A DNA stretch of 29,020 bases, from positions 1-29,020 of IMG/VR virus record IMGVR_UViG_3300034374_000324; one strand, 5' to 3'. This document shows, in pieces, positions 22,910 through 29,020 of this stretch. The notes beneath the pieces are model-generated. The model made no database searches. It saw only the letters and a list, made by a program, of their open reading frames with translations, and was not told the DNA's origin. This DNA is from a virus. Both the position numbers and the translations under genes were made by a program. Position 1 is the first letter of the stretch; each line of letters opens with the position of its first letter.

Positions 22910-24181
22910 ATGCCTTGTAAAGAATGTGATAACGGAAAGTATAAATGGGGTGATGGTGAATGTAAATACGACACCCTACAAGAGTGCGAGAAAGCACACG
23001 ATACTTATGACATCGTAGAACTGATTGTAGATGAGAATAACGAAGAACTAGCAATAGATGCTATATCTTTGGTAACAAGTCCAGCAATAGAAACTGACTT
23101 TGTATATTTTAACGACATAGAGAGCAACTTAACACTTGCTAAGGTAAACGAAGAAGAAAGACTGCTAGTAAGTCCAGCACTTATACCTTACAAACAGATA
23201 TACAGGTACGATGCTAACAAAGATAGAAACTACTATGTGTATTTTACTGCTGATACAGTACGTAAGGCTGCTGAAGCGTATATGAAGCACCAAAACACTA
23301 ACAATGCGACCTTACAACACGAAGAAAAGGTTACAGGAGTGCATACAGTAGAGAGTTGGATAGTAGAAGATAGCAAAAACGATAAGAGTAACTTATATGG
23401 CTATGAATTGCCAAAGGGTACTTGGTTTGTATCTATGCGAGTAAACAACGATGAGGTTTGGGAACGTATCAAGAGTGGCGAGTTGAAAGGTTTAAGTATA
23501 GAGGGTTACTTTGTCGATAAGATGGAAACACTAGCTAAGACTGATAAGAAAAAGAAAAAGAAAAAGAAGTACGCACAAGTAGGCGAGATAGATGGCTTCC
23601 CTGTATTTGACAATATAGAAGATGCAGTTGAGGTTGCTAAAGAGTTAGGTTGCGAGGGTTACCACGAACACGAATTAGAGGGTAATACAGTATATATGCC
23701 TTGTTCTGACCACGAGATACTAGACACACTAGCAACTATCTTAGAAGAAGATTGTGGGTGTTTTGATACTGACTTAATTACACCTAATCCTTGTCAAGAG
23801 GGGTACGAGCCAATAGGACATAAGATAAAAGATGGTCGTAAAGTACCTAACTGCGTACCTATTGAAGCAGAAGTAGAATTAGAAAGTTATACTGACTATC
23901 CTAAAGGTGCTACTAGCAACGCTAAGAGAGCAATAGAGTGGAAAGAAGAAAATGGTAGTGACTGTGGTACACAAGTAGGCTGGACAAGAGCAAGACAACT
24001 AGCAGATAGAAAGCCTATAAGCAGAGATACCATAGCACGTATGGCAAGTTTTAAAAGACACGAACAACATAAAGATGTACCCTATTCAGAGGGTTGTGGT
24101 GGTTTGATGTACGATGCTTGGGGAGGCGATAGTGGTATTAATTGGGCTATAAGAAAATTAGATAAAATAGACACAAAATAA
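22910..24181 (+). CDS. XkdF-like prohead serine protease with extra C-terminal modules
   Basis: 423 residues in four parts. Residues 1-31: Cys-rich knuckle (C3, C6, C18, C26). 33-205: XkdF-type protease, with SLVTSPAIETDFVYF, NATLQH137EEKVTGVHTVESWIVED and GELKGLS196IEGYF; H137 and S196 are the likely catalytic pair. Residues 212-219: a run of eight Lys, then KKYAQVGEIDGFPVFDN and a Cys-containing domain to 320. From E321-V-E-L324: ESYTDYPKGATSNAKRAIEW, ISRDTIARMASFKRHEQHKD and SEGCGGLMYDAWGGDSGINWAIRKL, a module known as a C-terminal appendix of head proteins in this phage group (recollection). The protease removes scaffold and matures the capsid from inside the prohead. It lies 10 nt after the tape measure and before the scaffold and capsid genes. 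Confidence 0.75.
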   Translation: MPCKECDNGKYKWGDGECKYDTLQECEKAHDTYDIVELIVDENNEELAIDAISLVTSPAIETDFVYFNDIESNLTLAKVNEEERLLVSPALIPYKQIYRYDANKDRNYYVYFTADTVRKAAEAYMKHQNTNNATLQHEEKVTGVHTVESWIVEDSKNDKSNLYGYELPKGTWFVSMRVNNDEVWERIKSGELKGLSIEGYFVDKMETLAKTDKKKKKKKKYAQVGEIDGFPVFDNIEDAVEVAKELGCEGYHEHELEGNTVYMPCSDHEILDTLATILEEDCGCFDTDLITPNPCQEGYEPIGHKIKDGRKVPNCVPIEAEVELESYTDYPKGATSNAKRAIEWKEENGSDCGTQVGWTRARQLADRKPISRDTIARMASFKRHEQHKDVPYSEGCGGLMYDAWGGDSGINWAIRKLDKIDTK

Positions 24182-24196
24182 AACAAAACAAACTTA

Positions 24197-24209
24197 TTTA
24201 TATTTTATA
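24197..24209 (+). promoter_or_regulatory. TTTATATTTTATA leader motif, copy 2
   Basis: TTTATATTTTATA, TT, then ATGG of the coiled-coil gene at 24212. Upstream is an A/C-rich run (AATAAAACAAAACAAAC), which partly matches the sequence before copy 3 (AAATAAAACATAG). No TTTG box is present upstream. Confidence 0.5.
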
Positions 24210-24211
24210 TT

Positions 24212-24568
24212 ATGGAGAATAAATTTTACAACGAACTTAGTAAGTTTAAGAAAGCTGAAAAAGTTGAGTTGGCTAGTATAGCAGATTTTGACAAAATGTT
24301 TAAAGAAGCACAAAAAGCTAGTGCGATTGCTGAAAACAATGGTTTAGGTAAATTAAGAAAAATTGTACTAGAAGTAGATAACGATTTTTTAAAACTATTA
24401 AGAGTATCTAGTGAAGCTATTGATGTTGCTAAAAAAATAGAAAAACAAGCTAAAGAACTAGGTATAGATTTAGGTAATGAAATTAGTGGTAAGGTAAATG
24501 TTTTAAAAGGTTACGAAAATACTGCTGAATATTGGATAAAAGAACTTAACGCTGGACAATACAGATAA
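24212..24568 (+). CDS. Coiled-coil head-region protein with KVEL motif (paralogue 3 of 4)
   Basis: 118 residues. K17-V-E-L-A21 follows a short start, then SIADFDKMFKEAQKASA, a long helix, KKIEKQAKELGIDLGNEISGKVNVL and a final helix. Between protease and scaffold, with its own copy of the leader motif. Compared with paralogues 1, 2 and 4 the KVEL block and the (A)KEL(G) block align and the lengths agree. Probably a virion-internal or scaffold-associated protein; no known function. Confidence 0.65.
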   Translation: MENKFYNELSKFKKAEKVELASIADFDKMFKEAQKASAIAENNGLGKLRKIVLEVDNDFLKLLRVSSEAIDVAKKIEKQAKELGIDLGNEISGKVNVLKGYENTAEYWIKELNAGQYR

Positions 24569-24583
24569 TATAATTAAATAACT

Positions 24584-25225
24584 ATGGATTTAAAAGAACG
24601 TATAAAAGTTGCTTTAGGTATAGATACCGAAGAACAAGAAGTAAAATTAGCTTACGAAGCCAAATTAGCAGATGGTACTATCGTAGTATCAGAAGCAGAT
24701 GAGTTAGCAGAGGGTGTAGTACTTAACATCTTATCAGAAGATGGTGAGCAAACTCCAATGCCACAAGGTACTTACTCTTTAGAAGATGGTACAGAGTTCT
24801 CTACTGATGAGAATGGTGTAGTATTAGAGGTATCTGCTAAAGAAGAAGAAGAAGTTGAGCAAGAAGAAGAAACAGAAGAAGTAGAAATGGAAGAAGAAAC
24901 TACTACTGATGAAACTATGCTCGAAGAAGTTGGTAACGTAGTAAGAGAATTACTAGAAAATGTTACTAGCGAACTTAACACAATCAAAGCTGAATTAGAT
25001 GAGTTAAGAGGTGAGAACTTAGCAAAAGATGAGAATATCGTTGATTTGCAAAACGAAAACCTTGAGTTATCTAAGCAAGTTGAAGATTTAGGTAGTGAGC
25101 CTAGCGCAGAGCCTGTAAAGGCACGAAAGTTTGCTGCTAACACTACTCCTAGAATTGAATTAAGCAAAGCAGACTATATGAAGTTGTCTGCTCAAGAAAA
25201 ATATATGTATAACCTTAATAAATAA
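24584..25225 (+). CDS. Probable scaffold protein
   Basis: 213 residues with an acidic centre (a run of about 30 residues, mostly Glu, around residues 86-115) followed by a coiled coil (NVVRELLENVTSELNTIKAELDELRGE and IVDLQNENLELSKQVEDL). N-terminal part has LADGTIVVSEADELAEGVVLN strands; the end has KARKFAANTTPRIELSKADYMKLS. Acidic, elongated and immediately upstream of the major capsid gene is the usual place and shape of a scaffold. E19-V-K-L-A23 is a weak form of the KVEL motif seen in its neighbours. Confidence 0.6.
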   Translation: MDLKERIKVALGIDTEEQEVKLAYEAKLADGTIVVSEADELAEGVVLNILSEDGEQTPMPQGTYSLEDGTEFSTDENGVVLEVSAKEEEEVEQEEETEEVEMEEETTTDETMLEEVGNVVRELLENVTSELNTIKAELDELRGENLAKDENIVDLQNENLELSKQVEDLGSEPSAEPVKARKFAANTTPRIELSKADYMKLSAQEKYMYNLNK

Positions 25226-25232
25226 TTAAAAA

Positions 25233-26135
25233 ATGAGTTTTTCAATAACTTCAAACTATTCAGGTGAACACGCTGGTCAGTATATTGCTGCTGCGTTGAA
25301 ATCTGCTACATCTCTTGAATACTTAAACGTATTAGAGAATGTAAAAACTAAAAGAAACATCACTAAAGTTGCTGGTGCTGATTTAGTAAGAAACGCATCT
25401 TGTGATTTTACTGATAGTGGTACACTAACTTTAACAGAAAGAGTATTAGACCCTAAAGAATTACAAATCAATGTAGACCTTTGTAAAAAAGACCTACTTG
25501 CTGATTGGCAAGCTGCTCAAATGAGAGCTGGTGCGCACAACAGAGATATGTCAGGTGACTTTACTGCATTTGTTATGTCTTATCTAAGTGGAACTATTGC
25601 TGATGCAGTAGAGAGTTCTATTTGGAGTGGTGCAGATGCTACAACAGGTCAGTTCGAGGGTTTCTTGACTGCTAGTACAGGTTTATTTGCTGGTGATGCA
25701 TCAGTAGGTACTGATAGTGCCTCTGCTGCTTATGATGCTAGTAATGTAATTGCTAACATACAAGGTTTAGTAGCTGCTATTCCAGCACAAGTTTACACTA
25801 AAGAAGATTTGTATATCTATATGAACGCTAAAACTTATCGTTTCTATATTTCTGCTATCTCTGCTTTATCTGCATTCCCTTTCAATCATATGGGTCAATA
25901 CACTCCTGAATTTGAGGGTGTTAAGATTGCAGTTTGTCAAGGTATGCCTGACAACCAAATGGTAGCTGCTCAAAAATCTAACTTATTCTTTGGTACAGAT
26001 TTAATCTCTGACCACTCTGAAATTCGTATGTTAGATATGGCTGACTTAGATGGTTCTGATAACATCAGAGTTGTAGCTAAGTTTACAGGTGGAGTTCAGC
26101 ATGGAATTGGTGCAGACATCGTACACCAATCATAA
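25233..26135 (+). CDS. Major capsid protein (HK97 fold)
   Basis: 300 residues. The N-terminus (YSGEHAGQYIAAALKSATSLEYLNVLENVK), VRNASCDFTDSGTLTLTERVLDPKELQINVDLCKKDLL, a middle segment with AFVMSYLSGTIADAVESSIWSG and a C-terminal FEGVKIAVCQGMPDNQMVAAQKSNLFFGTDL pattern match major capsid proteins of Bacteroidota siphoviruses. It forms the icosahedral shell. There is no long delta domain, so the separate acidic gene upstream probably supplies scaffolding. It is followed by a GC-rich hairpin at 26149-26168, in line with control of its high expression. Confidence 0.85.
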   Translation: MSFSITSNYSGEHAGQYIAAALKSATSLEYLNVLENVKTKRNITKVAGADLVRNASCDFTDSGTLTLTERVLDPKELQINVDLCKKDLLADWQAAQMRAGAHNRDMSGDFTAFVMSYLSGTIADAVESSIWSGADATTGQFEGFLTASTGLFAGDASVGTDSASAAYDASNVIANIQGLVAAIPAQVYTKEDLYIYMNAKTYRFYISAISALSAFPFNHMGQYTPEFEGVKIAVCQGMPDNQMVAAQKSNLFFGTDLISDHSEIRMLDMADLDGSDNIRVVAKFTGGVQHGIGADIVHQS

Positions 26136-26148
26136 TTAAAATAAGTAC

Positions 26149-26168
26149 AGGGGGGTGAAAACCCCCCT
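26149..26168 (+). terminator. G6/C6 hairpin after the capsid gene
   Basis: A and six G (26149-26155) pair with six C and T (26162-26168) around the 6-nt loop TGAAAA. Only two T follow, so as a Rho-independent terminator it is weak; it may rather protect the capsid message 3' end or reduce read-through into the tail tube gene. Confidence 0.55.
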
Positions 26169-26190
26169 TAACTAATAAAACACAAAGAAT

Positions 26191-26736
26191 ATGGCTTGTG
26201 AATTAACAACAGGTAGAGCATTAGATTGTAAAGACATCATCGGTGGTGTAAGAGCAGTTTATTTCTGTCAATTAGAAGATGCTACTGTAACTCATAGTGC
26301 TGGTTCTGTTTCTGACTTGGATATTACTACGGACTTGTTTAAATACAACGTAGTAAGGGGTACTGCTTCATTTACTGAAACAGTAACTGCAAGTGCTGAA
26401 AATGGTACGGTATTTTATGAGCCATCAGTAAATGTAAAACTACACAAACTAAGTGTAGCAGACCAAAACGAAATTAAATTATTAGCACAAAACAGATTAT
26501 TAGTATTTGTTGAAACAAATGGTACTAACTCTGCTGGTAAGAGAGTTATCTTTTGCTTAGGTGTTACTAATGGTATGGAACTTACAACAGGTACTGCTAA
26601 TAGTGGTGTAGCATTTGGTGATATGAATGGTTACGATTTAACTTTCGTAGGTATGGAAGATAGTCCAGCTTTAGTAGTTGCAGACTATACTACTACACCT
26701 TTCGATAATGCAGATTTTACAGTAACTGTATCGTAA
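26191..26736 (+). CDS. Probable major tail tube protein
   Basis: 181 residues, beta-rich: CELTTGRALDCKDIIGGVRAVYFCQ, FKYNVVRGTASFTETVTASAENGTVFYEPSVNVKLHKL and LVFVETNGTNSAGKRVIFCLGVTNGMELTTGTA. From memory this family (C-x-x-x-x-G-R-x-x-x-C-K-D-x-x-G-G start, R-G-T-x-S-F-x-E strand) is the putative tail tube or related structural protein of Bacteroidota phages. Between two hairpins, right after the capsid gene, it has its own transcription unit shape, as expected for a second very abundant virion protein. Alternative: a capsid decoration protein. Confidence 0.55.
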   Translation: MACELTTGRALDCKDIIGGVRAVYFCQLEDATVTHSAGSVSDLDITTDLFKYNVVRGTASFTETVTASAENGTVFYEPSVNVKLHKLSVADQNEIKLLAQNRLLVFVETNGTNSAGKRVIFCLGVTNGMELTTGTANSGVAFGDMNGYDLTFVGMEDSPALVVADYTTTPFDNADFTVTVS

Positions 26737-26754
26737 TTATCAATATAATTTAAG

Positions 26755-26784
26755 AAAAAGGTGGGTTTATCCCACTTTTTTTTT
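26755..26784 (+). terminator. Rho-independent terminator
   Basis: AAAAAG-GTGGG (26755-26765), loop TTTAT, CCCAC and then nine T (26776-26784). Five GC-containing pairs extended by A-T pairs and followed by a long T run make this the best terminator in the window. It lies 19 nt after the tail tube gene. Confidence 0.85.
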
Positions 26785-26810
26785 GACTAATTGTAAATAA
26801 AACATAGTTT

Positions 26811-26823
26811 TTTATATTTTATA
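26811..26823 (+). promoter_or_regulatory. TTTATATTTTATA leader motif, copy 3
   Basis: TTTATATTTTATA, TT, then ATGG of the gene at 26826, identical to copies at 14438 and 24197 including the 2-nt gap. It comes just after the strong terminator at 26755-26784, so transcription must restart here; this makes a promoter the most natural reading. Confidence 0.55.
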
Positions 26824-26825
26824 TT

Positions 26826-27230
26826 ATGGTGGTAATAAATAAAGGAGTAGCAAACGAGTTATACTTTAATCTTACAAGTAAGAAAAGATTGACTAGCAGT
26901 CCATATATATTTATTAAGTTTACCAATGATATGACTAAACAAAGCTATTTTGTTAATCCTACTGAAACTGTTGAGCCTAGACATAGCAAAGTAGACTTTA
27001 CAGAGGGTACAGATATTAGTTTAGGTGCAGAGGGGTTCTATACTTATGTAATTTATCAAGTTACTACTAACGATTTAACTGATGATAGTACATTAACTGA
27101 TGCAAGGATTATAGAACGAGGTAAGGCATTAGTAAAAGATGCTAGTGTAACAGAGGTATCGTATACTCAATACACACCAACAAGCAATAAGAATACAACA
27201 AATAGTAACACACAATACATAAGTATATAA
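26826..27230 (+). CDS. Small structural/tail protein, unknown
   Basis: 134 residues. VINKGVANELYFNLTSKKRLTSSPYIFIKFTNDMTKQSYFVN and EGFYTYVIYQVTTNDLTDDSTLTDARIIERGKALVKDA form an Ig-like strand pattern, and the C-terminus is Asn/Thr-rich. From memory, short proteins of this form lie near tail tube genes in many Bacteroidota phages. It may join or decorate the tail. First gene after the terminator; the stop overlaps the next start (TAATG). Confidence 0.5.
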   Translation: MVVINKGVANELYFNLTSKKRLTSSPYIFIKFTNDMTKQSYFVNPTETVEPRHSKVDFTEGTDISLGAEGFYTYVIYQVTTNDLTDDSTLTDARIIERGKALVKDASVTEVSYTQYTPTSNKNTTNSNTQYISI

Positions 27231-27616
27231 TGGATTTAAACTTTGAAAATAAAGCAAAAAGCGAATTAGATAGAATTACGCTAAAAGCAGAAAAGGTAGA
27301 GTTAGCATTAAATGAAGATATTAAAAAAAATGTTGATGAAATTATTTTTAACTCACAAGGTGTTAATGATATATTAAAGATATTAAAAAAAGAAATACCA
27401 ACATTAAGAAAATTAATAGATGATGGTAAAAATAGTTCAGCAGATAATATAAAACTTGTGCAAAAAACAGAACAATTAGTTAATAAGTATGTAAAAGCAG
27501 CAAAAGAAATAGGACTTCCAAAATCTTTAATTGATGTACCTGTCAATTATTTTGAAAAAGCTAAAAAAGAAGCAGAAGATTTAAAAAAACAAATTCAATC
27601 TATATCAGACATTTAA
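27230..27616 (+). CDS. Coiled-coil protein with KVEL motif (paralogue 4 of 4)
   Basis: 128 residues. K22-V-E-L-A26 follows SELDRITLKAE; then LNEDIKKNVDEIIFN, a helix with LKILKKEIPTLRKLIDDGK, and KYVKAAKEIGLPKSLIDVPVNYFEKAKKEAEDL. The KEIG block corresponds to KELG in the others. Of the four paralogues this is the one in the tail-side cluster. Function unknown; its strict form (same motif, same length, all helical) argues for a shared role in virion assembly or cargo. Confidence 0.65.
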   Translation: MDLNFENKAKSELDRITLKAEKVELALNEDIKKNVDEIIFNSQGVNDILKILKKEIPTLRKLIDDGKNSSADNIKLVQKTEQLVNKYVKAAKEIGLPKSLIDVPVNYFEKAKKEAEDLKKQIQSISDI

Positions 27617-27637
27617 AAATTATAATAAATATATAAA

Positions 27638-27913
27638 ATGGCAGTAAAAAATACAACAGATTTATTAAACGAGCAATTAGGTAAGAAAGGTAAAACAAGA
27701 ATAATTACTACATCAGCAGTAACAGGTGCAGATTTTTACGCAGTACACTTTGTAACAGAGTGTGTAATTGCTTCTATTACAGCAGGTAACTTAGATGGTT
27801 CAAGTGCTAATCCATCAGCATTAGCAACTACTATACCAGCAGGTACAGTATTATTTATGAACATTACAGGTATCACTTTAACAAGTGGAGTAGCAATAGG
27901 ATATAACAACTAA
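27638..27913 (+). CDS. Small beta-rich virion protein, unknown
   Basis: 91 residues. RIITTSAVTGADFYAVHFVTECVIASITAGNLDG then TTIPAGTVLFMNITGITLTSGVAIGYNN is beta-rich and ends in the I-P-A-G-T-x-L-F-x-x-I-T-x-I-x-L-T-S-G-x-A-I-x-Y pattern that I recall from small proteins beside tail-fibre genes in Bacteroidota phages. It may be a decoration or fibre-attachment protein. Directly upstream of the large CBM/LamG tail gene. Confidence 0.55.
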   Translation: MAVKNTTDLLNEQLGKKGKTRIITTSAVTGADFYAVHFVTECVIASITAGNLDGSSANPSALATTIPAGTVLFMNITGITLTSGVAIGYNN

Positions 27914-27916
27914 TAT

Positions 27917-29020
27917 ATGTTAGGATTAGGTTTAGCATTAAGTGTAGGTAGAAAACTACTAGGCGATGCCATAGGTCGTTTGATACAAGAGTTATCTATT
28001 AGAGGTACTTATAGTGAGAACCTAATAGATACTAGAAATATAATTACCGATATAGATGATGCTGATGTACTAGACAAAGCTACTATATTACTTACTCCTA
28101 CTGCAACAAGTGATGCAAGGGTACACTCTGTAAAGACTTATACAGGTGATGAACTTTTGGACGTATCAAGTTTAAGTGGTACTAATTGGACTGCTGATGG
28201 TAGTGGTGGATTTACAAATAATGGTTCAGGTGAAGGCTTAAACGGAAGCCTTAATGAAAATACAATAATAGGGGCAACGTATAAGTTTACTTTTGACGTT
28301 ACTATTAGTGGAATTGCTAACGCTACGTTTGGAGGAGTTACAATACCTGTCTTTACTACATCAGGTTCTAAGGAATACTATGTTATTGCTACAAGTTCTT
28401 CTACAAGTTTTAGTTTTTATTTAGCTCCATCAGGTAGCCCATCTATGTTTGTTAACAACATATCAATAGTAGATGTATCATCAGACTTTGACTTCGATAG
28501 AGCAAGTAGTGCTACAAGAATAAACTCTGATGGTTTAGTACAAGATATGCAGAGTATTACTGACCCTGAATTAGTTACTAATGGTACGTTTGATACAGAT
28601 AGTGATTGGGTTTTGGGTACAGGTTGGAACATAGCAGATGGACATTTAAACTTTGATACTGACGATGGCGAAAATAACGCACAACAACAAGGTTTATTAA
28701 CTGTTGGCAGAATTTACAAAATGACTTTTGATGCTAATGTAACAACAGGAACGATTAGATTTGAAAGTGGAACAGGAAGTAATTTATTAATAACATCTAG
28801 CGACACTACGGTAGAGCATATATTTGAAGCTGATTTAACTGCATTGGTATTCAGAAGAAATGTAACGCCAACTAGAGGTTATATAGACAACATATCAGTA
28901 AAAGACATTACATTTAGTGAAGATGTAGATTTAGCTAGAATAAACTATGATAGTAATGGAGAGAATGGTCATATATTGTTAGAGCCTACTTCTACTAATC
29001 TTATTACTTATAGTGAGGAT
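27917..29020 (+). CDS. Large tail/adhesion protein with CBM-like modules, 3' truncated by window
   Basis: 368 codons before the window ends, frame open. Helical start (MLGLGLALSVGRKLLGDAIGRLIQEL), then two galactose-binding-like modules in tandem: residues 75-200 (LSGTNWTADGSGGFTNNG ... VNNISIVDV) and 215-335 (LVTNGTFDTDSDWVLGTGW ... IDNISVKDI). The end reads LLEPTSTNLITYSED, a boundary sequence common before a further sugar-binding module and a LamG module in such proteins. The LamG end at the left edge of the window would complete it. Probably a receptor-binding protein that touches the cell-surface glycan. Confidence 0.65.
   Translation, partial: MLGLGLALSVGRKLLGDAIGRLIQELSIRGTYSENLIDTRNIITDIDDADVLDKATILLTPTATSDARVHSVKTYTGDELLDVSSLSGTNWTADGSGGFTNNGSGEGLNGSLNENTIIGATYKFTFDVTISGIANATFGGVTIPVFTTSGSKEYYVIATSSSTSFSFYLAPSGSPSMFVNNISIVDVSSDFDFDRASSATRINSDGLVQDMQSITDPELVTNGTFDTDSDWVLGTGWNIADGHLNFDTDDGENNAQQQGLLTVGRIYKMTFDANVTTGTIRFESGTGSNLLITSSDTTVEHIFEADLTALVFRRNVTPTRGYIDNISVKDITFSEDVDLARINYDSNGENGHILLEPTSTNLITYSED

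Noticed and set aside
24772-25167. Minus-strand open frame opposite the scaffold-like gene
   Set aside because: Almost all Ser, Leu and Thr, which is what the reverse of Glu/Asp codons gives.
1-29020. Direct terminal repeat between window ends, showing a closed genome
   Set aside because: The first and last 30 bases share no repeat and the frames do not join.
1-29020. CRISPR arrays, tRNA genes, insertion sequences, integrase or repressor
   Set aside because: Non-coding gaps are short and contain no repeat-spacer structure or cloverleaf that I can see; no transposase or recombinase motif occurs in any translated gene.

Overview
The window is 29 kb of an AT-rich (about one-third G+C by eye) tailed-phage genome with every credible gene on the + strand, packed with 1-20 nt gaps or ATGA/TAATG stop-start overlaps. 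A Bacteroidota (probably marine Flavobacteriia-like) host is suggested by the protein families (XkdF-type protease, DUF3127-type ssDNA-binding protein, DUF6712-like connector, the LamG/CBM tail protein), by the near absence of Shine-Dalgarno leaders, and by one good Bacteroidota-type promoter (TTTG - 21 nt - TATATTTG, 6238-6270). A tape measure of 564 aa, a frameshifted tail chaperone and no sheath gene point to a siphovirus. No integrase, repressor, helicase, primase or DNA polymerase is visible.

Layout. 1-4097: end of a lectin-like tail protein, a small conserved protein, the portal with an extra C-terminal domain, two small coiled-coil paralogues, a head-tail connector. 4151-6109: two tiny proteins, a holin-like protein, an M15 peptidase endolysin, a second holin-like protein and a metallophosphoesterase. 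6110-6296: regulatory gap with a repeated 44-nt element, a TA tract and a promoter. 6297-12678: early region with an ERF-like annealing protein, SSB, DnaA-domain-IV-like protein, replisome-organizer-like protein, NinG, sigma-like factor, DUF3310-like and ParB-like proteins plus many small unknowns. 12688-14341: small and large terminase. 14342-14452: GC-rich hairpin. 14453-22899: tail genes from the frameshifted chaperones to the tape measure. 22910-26135: prohead protease, coiled-coil protein, scaffold-like protein and major capsid protein. 26191-29020: probable tail tube, small structural proteins, another coiled-coil paralogue, and the start of a CBM/LamG tail protein that runs off the window.

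The open tail gene at the right end and the C-terminal fragment at the left end look like two parts of one protein, so the genome is probably circular or circularly permuted. The ends do not join in frame, so some sequence is missing between them.

The most notable signals are: (i) I found no GATC and no GANTC anywhere in the window; (ii) four paralogous coiled-coil proteins, the portal tail and the protease tail share a K/E-V/L-E-L motif just before a separate module, a candidate maturation-cleavage or capsid-targeting tag; (iii) a -1 frameshift on a run of nine T in the tail chaperone gene; (iv) a 44-nt hairpin element repeated before two gene blocks; (v) a 13-bp AT motif placed exactly 2 nt before three start codons.
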